The notes: a model not told the origin generated them from the sequence alone. A stretch of DNA of 64,000 bases from Candidatus Defluviilinea proxima (GCA_016721115.1 JADKIW010000001.1:201501-265500); one strand, 5' to 3'; shown: positions 48,014 through 58,234, numbered from the stretch's first letter. A program made the numbers and translations.

Positions 48014-49161
48014 GAATCGCTCTCTATCGGATCAACTTTTTTCGTATCCACCGGTGATGATGTTTCATCCTGCTTTGCGTGTGCCAACCTGTGTCTCTGC
48101 CGCCTACGACGCCAGATTTCACTACTGACGACGAACACGACGACCAATCCGTTGATCGCGGTGACCAATGCGGAAGGAACTTGTACGGCCCTTTGCATCG
48201 TATTCGCACCGACCAAAAGTGCGCCGAATAGGATCGAAGCAGGGATCGACCATAGTGGATGCAACTGACCAAACAGTGCAACAACAATTCCATTGAAACC
48301 TGCACTGCCAGTAAAGCCCGATGCAGAGCCATCTGTGATCATGCGATAGTTCACGCCATAGACTTGTACAGCCCCAGCCAAACCAGCGAATGCACCGCTC
48401 AACAACAACGACAAAACCATGTAACGTTTTACTTTGATGCCAGCGTACAGTGCGGCATACACGTTCTGTCCCACCGAACGGATGCGATATCCAAGCGTTG
48501 TGCGCCAAAGCAGAATATAGACCAGAATGGCGAGAAGGACAGCGATCAATGCACCAAGGTGTAATCTTGTTGGAGCCAAACGCGGTAGGCGAAAGATCTC
48601 TGCCAATCTGGCTGTTTGTGGAATCTTGGAAGCCAATTTAGCTTGCGACGGATCGATCAGCAAATCACGCAATAGGAAGTTCATCAACTGCACTGCAATA
48701 GCATTCATCATTACAGTGCTGAGAATTTCATTCACCCTGAAATATGCTTTCAATAAACCGGGGATACCTCCCCAGATCGCGCCGCCAATGAATCCCGCCA
48801 CCATCGCCATGACGATCACCAACCACCCCGGCAAATTCGTGAACGTCAGGCCGAGCCATGTGGCGAGGAGTGCGCCTACGATCATCTGCCCTTCGCCACC
48901 GATATTGATCATATCGCCACGGAAGGAAATACAGATCCCCAAACTTACCAACAGAAGCGGTGTGGCCTTGACCAAGGTCTCAGCCAACGCATTCGTACTG
49001 CCAAACGCGCCATCCCAAAGTGCCGCATAGGCTTCCAATGGATTCACGCGTAACATCAACAAAAAGACAGCGCCGACCAATAATGCCAGCAATGTGGCAA
49101 AGACCGGCAAAAGACCATCAATCAGTTGCGAAAACCAATCTCCTTGAAATATTTTCTTCAT
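48010..49161 (-). CDS. Nucleoside ABC transporter permease, NupP/YufP-like (system 2)
   Basis: A 383-residue BPD_transp_2 permease with nine or ten helices and the conserved SFRGDMINIGGEGQMIVGALLA and IPGLLKAYFRVNEILSTVMMN segments. A basic C-terminal tail (IWRRRRQRHRLAH) is cytosolic. It is 12 bp after the last gene of transporter system 1, so the two systems appear to be one transcript. Confidence 0.9.
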   Translation of the reverse strand: MKKIFQGDWFSQLIDGLLPVFATLLALLVGAVFLLMLRVNPLEAYAALWDGAFGSTNALAETLVKATPLLLVSLGICISFRGDMINIGGEGQMIVGALLATWLGLTFTNLPGWLVIVMAMVAGFIGGAIWGGIPGLLKAYFRVNEILSTVMMNAIAVQLMNFLLRDLLIDPSQAKLASKIPQTARLAEIFRLPRLAPTRLHLGALIAVLLAILVYILLWRTTLGYRIRSVGQNVYAALYAGIKVKRYMVLSLLLSGAFAGLAGAVQVYGVNYRMITDGSASGFTGSAGFNGIVVALFGQLHPLWSIPASILFGALLVGANTMQRAVQVPSALVTAINGLVVVFVVSSEIWRRRRQRHRLAHAKQDETSSPVDTKKVDPIESDS

Positions 49162-49173
49162 GAACGACCACAG

Positions 49174-50142
49174 CTACTTTCCACGTTCACCACGGATGTA
49201 TGGATTGCCCAATGCGGCAGGTGCACCGAGTCGTTTACGGATGGCTTCGCGCGAACCGATCACCAACACAATGACCGTGAACGCATACGGAAGCATCTGC
49301 AAGAAGAAGCCAAGAGACGAATTGTAGTAAAACGGATTCTTAAAACCGAATAATACAAGCGGCCCCTGAATATCGAGGATAAGACGGCGAAGTGCGCCAA
49401 AGGCATAGGAACCGACCGCGGCACGGATTGGGTCCCATTGCGCGAAGATCACGAGGCCGACTGCGATCCAGCCCTGCCCACCTGTGGTCAATTCACTGAA
49501 CCAACCGGGCGCAACCGCAAGACTGATAGTGGCGCCACCGAGCCCAGCCAACATACCACCGACGAACACATACGCATAACGTAGACGGAACACGTTGATA
49601 CCGAGCGCATCCGCCGCAGAGGGATACTCACCCACCGCACGTAGATGAAGGCCCGGGCGCGTGCGGTTGATGTAATACCACGCCAACGGAACCATTAAGT
49701 ACCCAATGTAAACCAACACACTTTGATTCGTGAAAAAGATGGGGCCGAGTATGGGGATCGCAGAAAGTAACGGGATTGAAAAATTGGGCATGAGTGAAAC
49801 TGTACCTGCCTTGCTCAAGCCCTCGCCTAAAACCAGACTGATGCCTGTGCCCACAAAAGTGAGCGCCAACCCGCTGACAACCTGATCGGCTTGCAGGGTA
49901 ATGGTAATGAAAGCGTGGATCTGACTGACGAGGCCAGCGGCCAGCATCGCCGCCAACACACCCAACCACGGATTACCCGTGGCAATGGTCACGCTAAAAC
50001 CGGTCATGGCGCCAATGAGCATCATGCCTTCCACACCGAGGTTCAAAACACCCGAACGTTCTGCCAACACTTCGCCCAATGTGGCAAAGAGCAGAACTGT
50101 CCCGCTGGCAACACCAGCCTGAAGAATGATAATAGGATCCAT
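49174..50142 (-). CDS. Nucleoside ABC transporter permease, NupQ/YufQ-like (system 1)
   Basis: A 322-residue BPD_transp_2 permease with the GEVLAERSGVLNLGVEGMMLIGA signature, paralogous to the 47081-48013 gene. The start at ATG 50142 is fixed by GGGGAGGAATAAT; the frame extends 23 codons into the upstream permease gene without a ribosome binding site. One base separates it from the stop of the upstream gene. Confidence 0.9.
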   Translation of the reverse strand: MDPIIILQAGVASGTVLLFATLGEVLAERSGVLNLGVEGMMLIGAMTGFSVTIATGNPWLGVLAAMLAAGLVSQIHAFITITLQADQVVSGLALTFVGTGISLVLGEGLSKAGTVSLMPNFSIPLLSAIPILGPIFFTNQSVLVYIGYLMVPLAWYYINRTRPGLHLRAVGEYPSAADALGINVFRLRYAYVFVGGMLAGLGGATISLAVAPGWFSELTTGGQGWIAVGLVIFAQWDPIRAAVGSYAFGALRRLILDIQGPLVLFGFKNPFYYNSSLGFFLQMLPYAFTVIVLVIGSREAIRKRLGAPAALGNPYIRGERGK

Positions 50143-50143
50143 A

Positions 50144-51265
50144 TTATTCCTCCCCTCGTGTGATTCGCAGGCGATAACGCAAAAGGAAATCGCTCGCAAT
50201 GAGACAGACAAGGATGATCCCCTGGATCATTTTTGGAATGCCCGAGGGTTGAATTTCACGCCCCGCCAGGATCAAAGCGCCGAACAGGATTGAAACGATA
50301 ATGATCACCAGCGGATTTAATTTTGCCAGCCACGCAACGATGATCCCTGTAAAGCCATATCCTGCCGCAATGGGAGAAGTCTGCAAGCGACGCACCACAC
50401 CCGCCACTTCGCTCATCCCACCGAGGCCCGCCAATGCACCAGAAAGCGCCATCACAAAGATCGTGTTCCGTATAATGTTTACACCTGCATACTTCGCGGC
50501 TTGCGGGTTATCACCGATCAAACGGATCTCATATCCCCAACGACTTCGAAATACGATGAACCACAAAATGATCGCCGCAACAATTCCAAATAACAGACCT
50601 GCATGAGTGGTGAGGCCTCGAAATGCAGGAATGGTCTTGGCATATTCTGAAAGTCTCGGAAGCGAAGCTCCCACCGGGAACTTCGGGCTCATCTGAAAAC
50701 CACCTTCACTCCATACGCCGAAGATCCAAAAGTTCACCCACGATACAGCAATGTAATTCAACATCAGCGAACTGATGATCTCATTCACATTGAACTTTGC
50801 CTTGAGGTAGCCGGGGATAAATCCCCATGCCGCGCCCATACTCATACCCGCCAACGCCATCACAGGGATGAACAACCAGCGTGAAGCTTCAGCAGAGACC
50901 AAAGGCGCCAACACCACTGCACTCGCACCCCAGGCACCCATGATGAATTGTCCCTCGGCGCCGATGTTCCACAGTTTCATGCGGAACGCGATCGAACATG
51001 CCAATGCTGTCAGAATGATCGGTGTAGCCTTCACGATCGTATCCGATAAAACGCCAGCGTCGCCGAACGAAGCCTTGGCAATATACGCATACGAAACAAA
51101 CGGATTTCCTCCCACAGCCGCAATGACCACCCCACCCAATGCCAACGCAACGACCATCGCACCCAACGTCACCAACAGTGAAAGTAGCGTGGAGGGTTCA
51201 TCCAGCCTCGGCTCCAATTTGAGCCGCCAGGGAAAACGTTTCTTTATCAAAGTGGATTCAGCCAT
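50144..51265 (-). CDS. Nucleoside ABC transporter permease, NupP/YufP-like (system 1)
   Basis: A 373-residue BPD_transp_2 permease with the IAFRMKLWNIGAEGQFIMGAWGA and IPGYLKAKFNVNEIISSLMLNYIAV segments, paralogous to the 48010-49161 gene. It starts 4 bp after the ATPase gene of the same system and partners with the next permease. Confidence 0.9.
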   Translation of the reverse strand: MAESTLIKKRFPWRLKLEPRLDEPSTLLSLLVTLGAMVVALALGGVVIAAVGGNPFVSYAYIAKASFGDAGVLSDTIVKATPIILTALACSIAFRMKLWNIGAEGQFIMGAWGASAVVLAPLVSAEASRWLFIPVMALAGMSMGAAWGFIPGYLKAKFNVNEIISSLMLNYIAVSWVNFWIFGVWSEGGFQMSPKFPVGASLPRLSEYAKTIPAFRGLTTHAGLLFGIVAAIILWFIVFRSRWGYEIRLIGDNPQAAKYAGVNIIRNTIFVMALSGALAGLGGMSEVAGVVRRLQTSPIAAGYGFTGIIVAWLAKLNPLVIIIVSILFGALILAGREIQPSGIPKMIQGIILVCLIASDFLLRYRLRITRGEE

Positions 51266-51269
51266 GCGA

Positions 51270-52835
51270 CTAAACTCCCTCTTTATGGATTTGTTCCAAC
51301 GGTGTACCGGTCATCATTTGACCAATCGCCTCGATCAGGCTTTGGTCTGGTTCAGCGGAATCGACCTTGACCTCACCCATGATCTTTCCTTCATAAACAA
51401 TATAGATACGGTCACTCAAAGCCAGCAACTCTTCCAACTCTTCCGAAATAAGCAACACCCCGGCGCCCGCTTCGCGCTGTGTCAACAATAGGCGTTGGAC
51501 ACCTTCAATCGCGCCGACATCCAGCCCACGGGTAGGTTGAACCGCAACCATAAAGTTGGGATGTCCTGAAATTTCACGCGCAAGGATCACACGTTGTAAA
51601 TTTCCGCCCGAAAGAAGTCGCACAGGTGTATTCACTGTGGGCACGATGATGTCATAAGCTTCTTTGAGTTCTTTCGCAAATTTCGTAGCCGCGCTCATAT
51701 CCAACATGGAGCCTTTCGAGATCGGCGACTTGCGATAATTCTTCATGATGACGTTATCTGTTACGCTCAAGTTGGGCGAACTGCCAACATGCGTGCGGTC
51801 TTCAGGAACATAGGACATGCCGTTTTGAATGCCATACAACGTATCACGATTGCTGACCTTATTGCCATTCAATATCACATCGCCTTGCGTGCATTTACGC
51901 ATTCCCGTGATAACCTGAGATAACTCGATCTGGCCATTCCCCGCTACACCGGCAATACCCACGATCTCCCCTTCACGGACATTGAGAGAAAGCCCACGCA
52001 AGGAGGGCAATCCCTTATCGTTCTCGGCAAATACATTCTGTACATCCAATATCACATTCCCCGGTTCTTTGGGCTTTTTATCTACGAACAGAACTACATC
52101 CCGCCCAACCATCATGCTCGCCAATTGCTGTTTCGTCACGCCCTTGGCAGGGATACCCGAAGCCGTCGCTACTCCGCGCCGCAATACGCTGACACGGTCA
52201 GCAATGGCTGTCACCTCTTGCAATTTATGACTGATAAAAATAACGGACTTGCCCTGCGCCGTCATCGCGCGTAATGTTTCAAATAATCCATCGATCTCTG
52301 TCGGCGCAAGAACGGCTGTCGGCTCATCCATGATCAACACATCAGCGCCGCGATACAACATCTTCAACAACTCCACGCGCTGTTGCTCACCCACAGACAG
52401 TTGCCAGATCTTCGCGCGCGGGTCAACTTTAAGTCCAAATTGATCGCCAAGGTCCGCGATCTTTTTATCGTACTCGTTCAAACGCATAAAGAAACGTGGT
52501 TCATCGAGACCAAGCAAAATATTCTCGGTCACCGTTTGGGAGGGGACAAGCATGAAATGTTGATGCACCATGCCAACCCCCGCATTAATGGCATCCCGTG
52601 GAGAGGAAAACTCCAACACCTTGCCTTTTACTTTGATAATACCTGAATCCTGCTTATATAAACCAGCCAGCACATTCATCAATGTGCTTTTGCCTGCGCC
52701 GTTCTCCCCCAACAAGGCATGGATCTCCCCGGCACGTAACTCAAAATCGACATGGTCATTGGCAAGCACGCCGGGAAAGCGTTTGACAATGCCTTTCATT
52801 TCCACGATCAAATTGGAGGGTGTTGATTCGGTCAA
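51270..52835 (-). CDS. Nucleoside/simple-sugar ABC transporter, double ATPase subunit (system 1)
   Basis: A 521-residue double ABC ATPase, paralogue of the 44276-45844 gene. First domain: Walker A LLGENGAGKSTLMNVL, signature LSVGEQQRVEL, Walker B VLIMDEPTAVL. Second domain: modified Walker A IAGVAGNGQIELSQVI and signature LLSGGNLQRVILAREI. It lies 154 bp after the binding-protein gene, with a terminator hairpin between them that should make the binding protein more abundant than the membrane complex. Confidence 0.92.
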   Translation of the reverse strand: MTESTPSNLIVEMKGIVKRFPGVLANDHVDFELRAGEIHALLGENGAGKSTLMNVLAGLYKQDSGIIKVKGKVLEFSSPRDAINAGVGMVHQHFMLVPSQTVTENILLGLDEPRFFMRLNEYDKKIADLGDQFGLKVDPRAKIWQLSVGEQQRVELLKMLYRGADVLIMDEPTAVLAPTEIDGLFETLRAMTAQGKSVIFISHKLQEVTAIADRVSVLRRGVATASGIPAKGVTKQQLASMMVGRDVVLFVDKKPKEPGNVILDVQNVFAENDKGLPSLRGLSLNVREGEIVGIAGVAGNGQIELSQVITGMRKCTQGDVILNGNKVSNRDTLYGIQNGMSYVPEDRTHVGSSPNLSVTDNVIMKNYRKSPISKGSMLDMSAATKFAKELKEAYDIIVPTVNTPVRLLSGGNLQRVILAREISGHPNFMVAVQPTRGLDVGAIEGVQRLLLTQREAGAGVLLISEELEELLALSDRIYIVYEGKIMGEVKVDSAEPDQSLIEAIGQMMTGTPLEQIHKEGV

Positions 52836-52866
52836 GGTATACCTCCTGCATTTTTCTACTCATCTA

Positions 52867-52917
52867 CGCTAATCTTCGCCAATCTCCTCAGGTACTGTAG
52901 ATGGGCAAAGATTAGCG
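52867..52917. repeat. Inverted repeat CGCTAATCTT.../...AAGATTAGCG
   Basis: CGCTAATCTTCGCC (52867-52880) and GGCAAAGATTAGCG (52904-52917) pair with one mismatch around 23 nt, upstream of the ATPase gene. A dispersed-repeat type; role unknown. Confidence 0.5.
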
Positions 52918-52943
52918 GATAAGCATTTTCAATATTATACAAA

Positions 52944-52975
52944 AATGGGGCAGAACCTCACGGCCCTGCCCCATT
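52944..52975 (-). terminator. Partial terminator after the system 1 binding-protein gene
   Basis: AATGGGGCAG (52944-52953) pairs perfectly with CTGCCCCATT (52966-52975); on the - strand TTTTTG follows. It sits between the binding-protein and ATPase genes of one transporter, the usual place for an attenuating terminator. Confidence 0.7.
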
Positions 52976-52989
52976 CAACGAACTATCTT

Positions 52990-54288
52990 TTATTGTGGCA
53001 GTTCAGCAGTAATGCCTTCAGCCCACCACTTCATACAAACGGGAACCGAACACGGCAGACCGTATTCAGGGAATGTATCCAGGTCACCCTGTTGGAGGCT
53101 CTGGCCTTCTGGCAGAACCACATTGCCCTTGTTGTCATTGATCGGGCCGGTGAACACATCGAAGCGATCAAATTCACCAGCCTGCATCTTGGCAAGAATA
53201 TCACGCACTTCTTGAACTACAGCGGGATCGAGATCAGCAACACCAGGTTGAAGTTCCTGTCCTTCCATGAAGCCGAACAAGCCAAGAGCGCCGGTATCGG
53301 CATCGAAATATTCCCAACCGGGCTTATAGGTGCCGTCTTTGGTAGCTTGCGCGACCTTGGCGTAAACAGGACCCCAAACCCAATACGGAGCGGTGAGACA
53401 GCGCTCGACCTTGCAAGAACCGTACCAGTCATAGGTCACGCCGTATTTGCCTTTTTCCTGAGCGACATCGGCAACAGCCGGGGTATCTGCACCAGTGAAG
53501 ACGACATACGCACCAGCGTCAAACAATGAGGCGGCCGCTTCCTTTTCGATCACAGGATCGTGCCAGGTATTGATCCAGCGCACATCCATCGTACATTCGG
53601 GGCAGGTCTTCTTCATACCCAAAGCAATGGCGTTACCAAGACGAATTTCTTCCGGGATCGGGAAGGTGGCCATATAACCAAGCTTGGTCTGACCATCGGC
53701 CTTGGCGCGTGCACCAGCCAACATACCGGCCAGGTACTTCATATCTTCCATCGCGCCCATCAAGTTACCAAAGTTGGTCTCGTTGGATTTGATACCGGTG
53801 AGGTGAATGAACATCGTATCCGGGAATTCACCAGCAACAACTTCCATCGGGTCCATATAACCGAACGATGTGCCAAGGATCAAGTCAAATCCCTTGCGGG
53901 CCAATGAGCGGAATACCTGCTCTGAGTCCGCACCTTCGGGCACGAGTTCAATATAGGCCACATGGGTATCGGGCACATTCTTCTCAACATACAGCAAGCC
54001 TTCATAGTGGGCCTGTGACCAACCGCCATCATCATGGGGTCCGATCAAAACCATCGCAACATTGAACTTGCCTTCTTCAATGTCAGGGATCTGCAATCCG
54101 GCGGCCGGAGCTTCAGTAGCGGCGGGGGCTTCGGTAGCGGCAGCGGGCGCTTCCGTGGCAGGAGCTTCGGTAACAGCGGGGGCTTCAGTAGCAGCGGCCG
54201 GTGCTTCCGTGGCGGGAGCTCCACAAGCTGAAAGAACCATCGAAAGGACCATCAGCAAGGTAAAAACAGACAAAAGTGACTTACGCAT
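52990..54288 (-). CDS. BMP-family nucleoside-binding lipoprotein (system 1)
   Basis: A 432-residue substrate-binding lipoprotein. The signal peptide ends in the lipobox MVLSAC, then comes a long TEAPAA-type repeat linker (residues ~24-64), then the BMP domain beginning FNVAMVLIGPHDDGGWSQAHYEGL. It is about 70 residues longer than the system 2 protein, mainly in the C-terminal half (KVERCLTAPYWVWGPVYAKV and beyond), so it may bind a different ligand. It is the first gene of the long transport and oxidation gene block. The 198 bp upstream are AT-rich with no ORF and should hold the promoter, which I could not pin down. Confidence 0.92.
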   Translation of the reverse strand: MRKSLLSVFTLLMVLSMVLSACGAPATEAPAAATEAPAVTEAPATEAPAAATEAPAATEAPAAGLQIPDIEEGKFNVAMVLIGPHDDGGWSQAHYEGLLYVEKNVPDTHVAYIELVPEGADSEQVFRSLARKGFDLILGTSFGYMDPMEVVAGEFPDTMFIHLTGIKSNETNFGNLMGAMEDMKYLAGMLAGARAKADGQTKLGYMATFPIPEEIRLGNAIALGMKKTCPECTMDVRWINTWHDPVIEKEAAASLFDAGAYVVFTGADTPAVADVAQEKGKYGVTYDWYGSCKVERCLTAPYWVWGPVYAKVAQATKDGTYKPGWEYFDADTGALGLFGFMEGQELQPGVADLDPAVVQEVRDILAKMQAGEFDRFDVFTGPINDNKGNVVLPEGQSLQQGDLDTFPEYGLPCSVPVCMKWWAEGITAELPQ

Positions 54289-54486
54289 TTCTTCTCCTCA
54301 TTTGATTAGTAGGTATATATGGTGATTTTCTTGAACAATATAGGCAGGTGTTTTTTCTAAACAGAAGCCTCCTTTCAACTTCAGTTATATTTCTGCTATA
54401 CGAAGAAACAACAAACTGACACAAAATATACGCGTTCGTATTTTAAAGACAAATTTACCATACATACAAGTACCCATATGCATGAT

Positions 54487-56481
54487 TTACCGATTACATA
54501 TGAACATGCTTTGTGCCTGCGACAAAGCATCGGCTCTTCCTGGACCTTCGGCTGTCTCTGCTTCGATACGTTTCCAAAGCTGACAAAGAAGTGGCCCCAC
54601 ATACTCCTTCGAAACTTTATATGACACTTTCGACAATTGAATGGCTTGATCCCAATCGCCGGTATGAGCATACCCTTCGATGAAAACGAATCGTTCCACA
54701 GGGTTGTTCGGGAAGTCATCCAGCTTGAAGGCTTGGTCACCAAGTTTTGCTACTTCATCCCAGTGATCAAATTGACGGGCGAGGTCTGCCTTTTCAAAGT
54801 AATAACACCAACCGTGCTCTGGCTCGGGCCCATAGATGGCAGGCATGACAGCCTGTTGCTCTGCGATGATCCTGTCCGTGTTGGATAAGGCTGAGGCTTC
54901 ACGCATCAGGCTTTCATCCAGAATGAAGCGGTTCTTTGAGTCCAGATCAGGTTCAAGAAGGCGCAGGCAGGAGGGAGGGTCATAATAAAACGCGAGGGCG
55001 TCCGATGTATTCCCCTTAAAAGTGCCTGCAAGAAAGTCATAAGAAATAGGGATGTTCTTTTCCAGGGCAGACAGCGAGTTTCCGAGGCGGTTGGTCGGGT
55101 AGGCGATAAAATAATCCATGTCGCTGGTTGGGCTGGTCTTGTAGATCCAGTTGAGTGGCGCACTGATCGAGTTATCAGCGCTGAATAACAGCTCTTCATT
55201 CATAAGTAACAGTGTATCGGGCTTAAGACCCGGCGCACGCCACGAGAGTTGCCAGAATAAATTCTTTTGGTTCTGCCAATCACGCAAATACTCCACCGAC
55301 CACAAAAATTGACGGCCCACTGAAAGCGCGACAAACAAAATGACAACAGGATATTTGATGCGGACAGGAAGAAGTTCGAGCAACCCGAGCAGGAGGAAAC
55401 ATGCGCCAAACATGAACGATAACAGCGCACGGTTTGCGGGGAAGCCAAGGGTCACCGGTAAATTCGTCGCCCAGTAGGGAACGCCACCAAGCAACAAGAG
55501 GAATAGGCCCAAACCAAGCAACCACCATGGGTCGCTTTTGGTATTTATTCTTTTTTCATCATCTGCACGATTCATAATAAAGAGGAACACGCCGACAACC
55601 AGTACGACCACGACATATAAGACGGTCGTGCGTAATCCATTGACAACAGTGTTCGGGAATTGAAAGACCTGTATCCAGGCACCAACTGCGGCAACCCACA
55701 AGCTGGAGAAAACATGGCTCAAAAGCTGGGTAAAGGTTTCAATAGGCGCGCGGACAAGTTCTTCCGTAAGGCTGTACCCAAAGCCCGGATGACTGTACAC
55801 CAGAGAGCGATACAACACGGCAAAAGCAATTGAGCCGATATAGGGGAGCCATATTTTGAATGTCTTGATATAGCGTTCGCGGTTTGTCATCGGTTCTTCG
55901 CGCAGGGACATGAAGATAATGACCGGGCGCAGGAACTCGAGCAGGAAAAAGTATTCGAACATGACAAGGTGCAAAGCCGAAAAAATCATCGCAGGGATGG
56001 TCTTGCCACGAAGCATCAGGTGCCATGAGATCAACAGGAAAAATAGAACGATAAAGAAGTGCGAATACACATAACTCACCCACTGCTGGTTGAAGCCGGG
56101 GTAGACCAGAACCAACAACGCCATAAAGAAAGCAATATCTTTACGGCGTGGGAACAACCGCACCAACACCAGCCAGAAGGCATACACACCTGCCCAGCGC
56201 CAAACCATGGCAAATACCTGCCAGTAGGCAGGTTGATTCGGAAGGAGAAAACCACTCAACTGATACAGCAAGGCCCACACAGGGCGCGAATCGGAAAAAT
56301 ATTTTGTGGTGGCTTCCATGCCCAACTGGTAACGAATCCATGAGATGGGCTGGTCGTCCCAATAGAAGCCTAAGCGCCAGAAAGATAGTCCGTAGGCGAG
56401 GATGGTTACGATGAATAATGCAAGAGGAATTGTGAAGGGTTGTGATGAGAGGGTGTTGAATTTCTTGAGTATGTTCTTCAT
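54487..56481 (-). CDS. Large membrane protein, probable GT-C-type glycosyltransferase
   Basis: A 664-residue protein with about 11-12 membrane helices in the first 400 residues and a soluble C-terminal region of about 230 residues. The first external loop carries GFYWDDQPISW, where the adjacent Asp residues are typical of the catalytic loop of GT-C enzymes that use polyprenyl-linked sugars. The C-terminal part looks helical, with TPR-like spacing (WDEVAKLGDQAF, GDWDQAIQLSKVSY). No precise family could be named. It is the last gene of the envelope-glycan operon, 13 bp after the flippase-like gene. Confidence 0.65.
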   Translation of the reverse strand: MKNILKKFNTLSSQPFTIPLALFIVTILAYGLSFWRLGFYWDDQPISWIRYQLGMEATTKYFSDSRPVWALLYQLSGFLLPNQPAYWQVFAMVWRWAGVYAFWLVLVRLFPRRKDIAFFMALLVLVYPGFNQQWVSYVYSHFFIVLFFLLISWHLMLRGKTIPAMIFSALHLVMFEYFFLLEFLRPVIIFMSLREEPMTNRERYIKTFKIWLPYIGSIAFAVLYRSLVYSHPGFGYSLTEELVRAPIETFTQLLSHVFSSLWVAAVGAWIQVFQFPNTVVNGLRTTVLYVVVVLVVGVFLFIMNRADDEKRINTKSDPWWLLGLGLFLLLLGGVPYWATNLPVTLGFPANRALLSFMFGACFLLLGLLELLPVRIKYPVVILFVALSVGRQFLWSVEYLRDWQNQKNLFWQLSWRAPGLKPDTLLLMNEELLFSADNSISAPLNWIYKTSPTSDMDYFIAYPTNRLGNSLSALEKNIPISYDFLAGTFKGNTSDALAFYYDPPSCLRLLEPDLDSKNRFILDESLMREASALSNTDRIIAEQQAVMPAIYGPEPEHGWCYYFEKADLARQFDHWDEVAKLGDQAFKLDDFPNNPVERFVFIEGYAHTGDWDQAIQLSKVSYKVSKEYVGPLLCQLWKRIEAETAEGPGRADALSQAQSMFICNR

Positions 56482-56494
56482 AAGTGGGTATATC

Positions 56495-57511
56495 TTATCC
56501 CGAAATCCCGGATTTGTTCATATCGTCGTCCTTTCGAGTTGGGCGGTCGGACCAGTAGAAGATCCCGCCAACAAGGCTACCAGCCAGGTTCAAAGTGAAG
56601 ACAGTCAACGAGAACGCAACCGCATCCGCGGAACTGATACCCCATGTCGATGCGAAGATCACAAATATGCTTTCACGGATACCGATGCCATTGAATGACA
56701 ACGGCAACAGGATCGCCAGATACAGTAACGGCACGAAAAGGAGCAGGTCGGTTAACTTGACCGGCAATTGTATGGACGCGGCCACAAGCCGAAAAATGAG
56801 GATGTCCGCGAGTTGTATGATGAACGACAAAAGAAATACGCCTGCCAGCATACCGGGGTGATTGACCTTGAAGCGGAAACTATGTACCCAATCTTTCAAA
56901 CGCAGTCTTTCGGCGAAGCGAAAATGCCCCACCAAGTTCTCAGCCCACTTGCCAAATGCGGGCAAAGTTGAAACAGCCATGACGCCGATCAATGCAAAGA
57001 ACACGCCCCCAAGCAATAACCAGAACAACCAGTCTGAGGCCAAGTCAAAGCGGATCGAAAGCACGATCAGGCCCAACGTTACGAGTGAAGCGTAGCCCAA
57101 TATACGTTCATAAAAAATAGTTGCAGCGACTGCTTCCACTTTACCGGTATCGCGTCTGCCGGAGTAAAGTCGAAACGCATCTCCACCCAAACTACCGGGC
57201 AGGAAGTTGTTGAAGAACAGGCCGGTCATAATACTGCGGAAGAGAACCATGAACCGTTGCTCAACATCCCATACCCGTAACAGATATTGCCAGCGCACAA
57301 CCTGTAAGCTGACAGAGAAAAAGTAAAGCAGGAAGATCCCCAACAAATAGATCGGCTCAATGCGACTGAAAGCGTTCGCGATCTCTTTAAACGCTGATAG
57401 TTTTATCAGATATATCAAAAGCAACCCGCTGACCACAACGCGCAAGGCGAGCGATACAGCAGGTTTTCTAATAAAGTTCCAAACACGGGACAAGAACGAG
57501 GCGTTATCCAT
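56495..57511 (-). CDS. LPG synthase TM/UPF0104-like (AglD-type) membrane protein
   Basis: A 338-residue membrane protein with eight or so helices and the family segments NNFLPGSLGGDAFRLY and PLSFNGIGIRESIFVIF, characteristic of the lysylphosphatidylglycerol synthase transmembrane/UPF0104 group. Members lacking the C-terminal synthase domain, as here, are thought to move or modify lipid-linked glycans. It starts 6 bp after the methyltransferase gene. No clear ribosome binding site, so translation may be coupled. Confidence 0.82.
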   Translation of the reverse strand: MDNASFLSRVWNFIRKPAVSLALRVVVSGLLLIYLIKLSAFKEIANAFSRIEPIYLLGIFLLYFFSVSLQVVRWQYLLRVWDVEQRFMVLFRSIMTGLFFNNFLPGSLGGDAFRLYSGRRDTGKVEAVAATIFYERILGYASLVTLGLIVLSIRFDLASDWLFWLLLGGVFFALIGVMAVSTLPAFGKWAENLVGHFRFAERLRLKDWVHSFRFKVNHPGMLAGVFLLSFIIQLADILIFRLVAASIQLPVKLTDLLLFVPLLYLAILLPLSFNGIGIRESIFVIFASTWGISSADAVAFSLTVFTLNLAGSLVGGIFYWSDRPTRKDDDMNKSGISG

Positions 57512-57517
57512 GAACGA

Positions 57518-58207
57518 TCACGAAGCCGGTTTCAAACGAAAGATAAAGCCATCTTCCGTTTCCGTTTCAAGATGAAAACGGGGATGGTTTGCAAAGGCCA
57601 TATTCCCTTGTGGGAACAGATGCGCCACTACGACCTCGCGCGGAGAGCTTTGAATGGACTGTAAAATATTCTCAATGACCTTTTCAATGAGCGCTTCATC
57701 AAAGGGATTGGAGAAGAACAACAGATTGGCTTCGGCAGGGATCTGGTATTCGGCGGCATCCATGTGAATGACCGTGAATTCCGTTTTGCTTTTTGAGCGT
57801 TGCTTGAACGATGCGACGTTGCGTTTGCAGACCTCGACCAGTTCCGCCGAAAATTCAACGCCGATGATCTTCGGGATTCCCCGTTCCGCCGCCAGGAACA
57901 TCAATTTGCCTTTGCCGCTCCCAAAATCGATCATGCAAGTGTTGGATACATCGACCTTTATCTTTGAAAAGGTTCTATTGAAGCGATAGGCATTTGTGCC
58001 TTCATAATAACGGCCATGTGCCTTGTTCGGAGAATCGATCTCCAATTCGTCAAGCATCTTGGTGTTGATAGTCTCTATTTTGTATCTGTAATCAAAGAAC
58101 AGGTCTGAGAAAATAAGCTGAAGGGTTTCGATCAAACCATACTTTGCGATGTTCCGAAACACGATCTGTACATTTCTGAAGTTCAACAATTTGACTAATA
58201 AAGCCAT
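57518..58207 (-). CDS. Class I SAM-dependent methyltransferase
   Basis: A 229-residue methyltransferase. Motif I is MIDFGSGKGKLMFLAAERG, followed by the acidic VEFSAELVEVC and the FTVIHMDAAEY segment of motif II. The substrate is unknown; location between FemAB-like and flippase-like genes suggests a glycan or lipid carrier. An N-terminal helical region of about 60 residues precedes the catalytic fold. Confidence 0.8.
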   Translation of the reverse strand: MALLVKLLNFRNVQIVFRNIAKYGLIETLQLIFSDLFFDYRYKIETINTKMLDELEIDSPNKAHGRYYEGTNAYRFNRTFSKIKVDVSNTCMIDFGSGKGKLMFLAAERGIPKIIGVEFSAELVEVCKRNVASFKQRSKSKTEFTVIHMDAAEYQIPAEANLLFFSNPFDEALIEKVIENILQSIQSSPREVVVAHLFPQGNMAFANHPRFHLETETEDGFIFRLKPAS

Positions 58208-58234
58208 GACAAGCTTCCTTTTTCCGGGGAGTCC

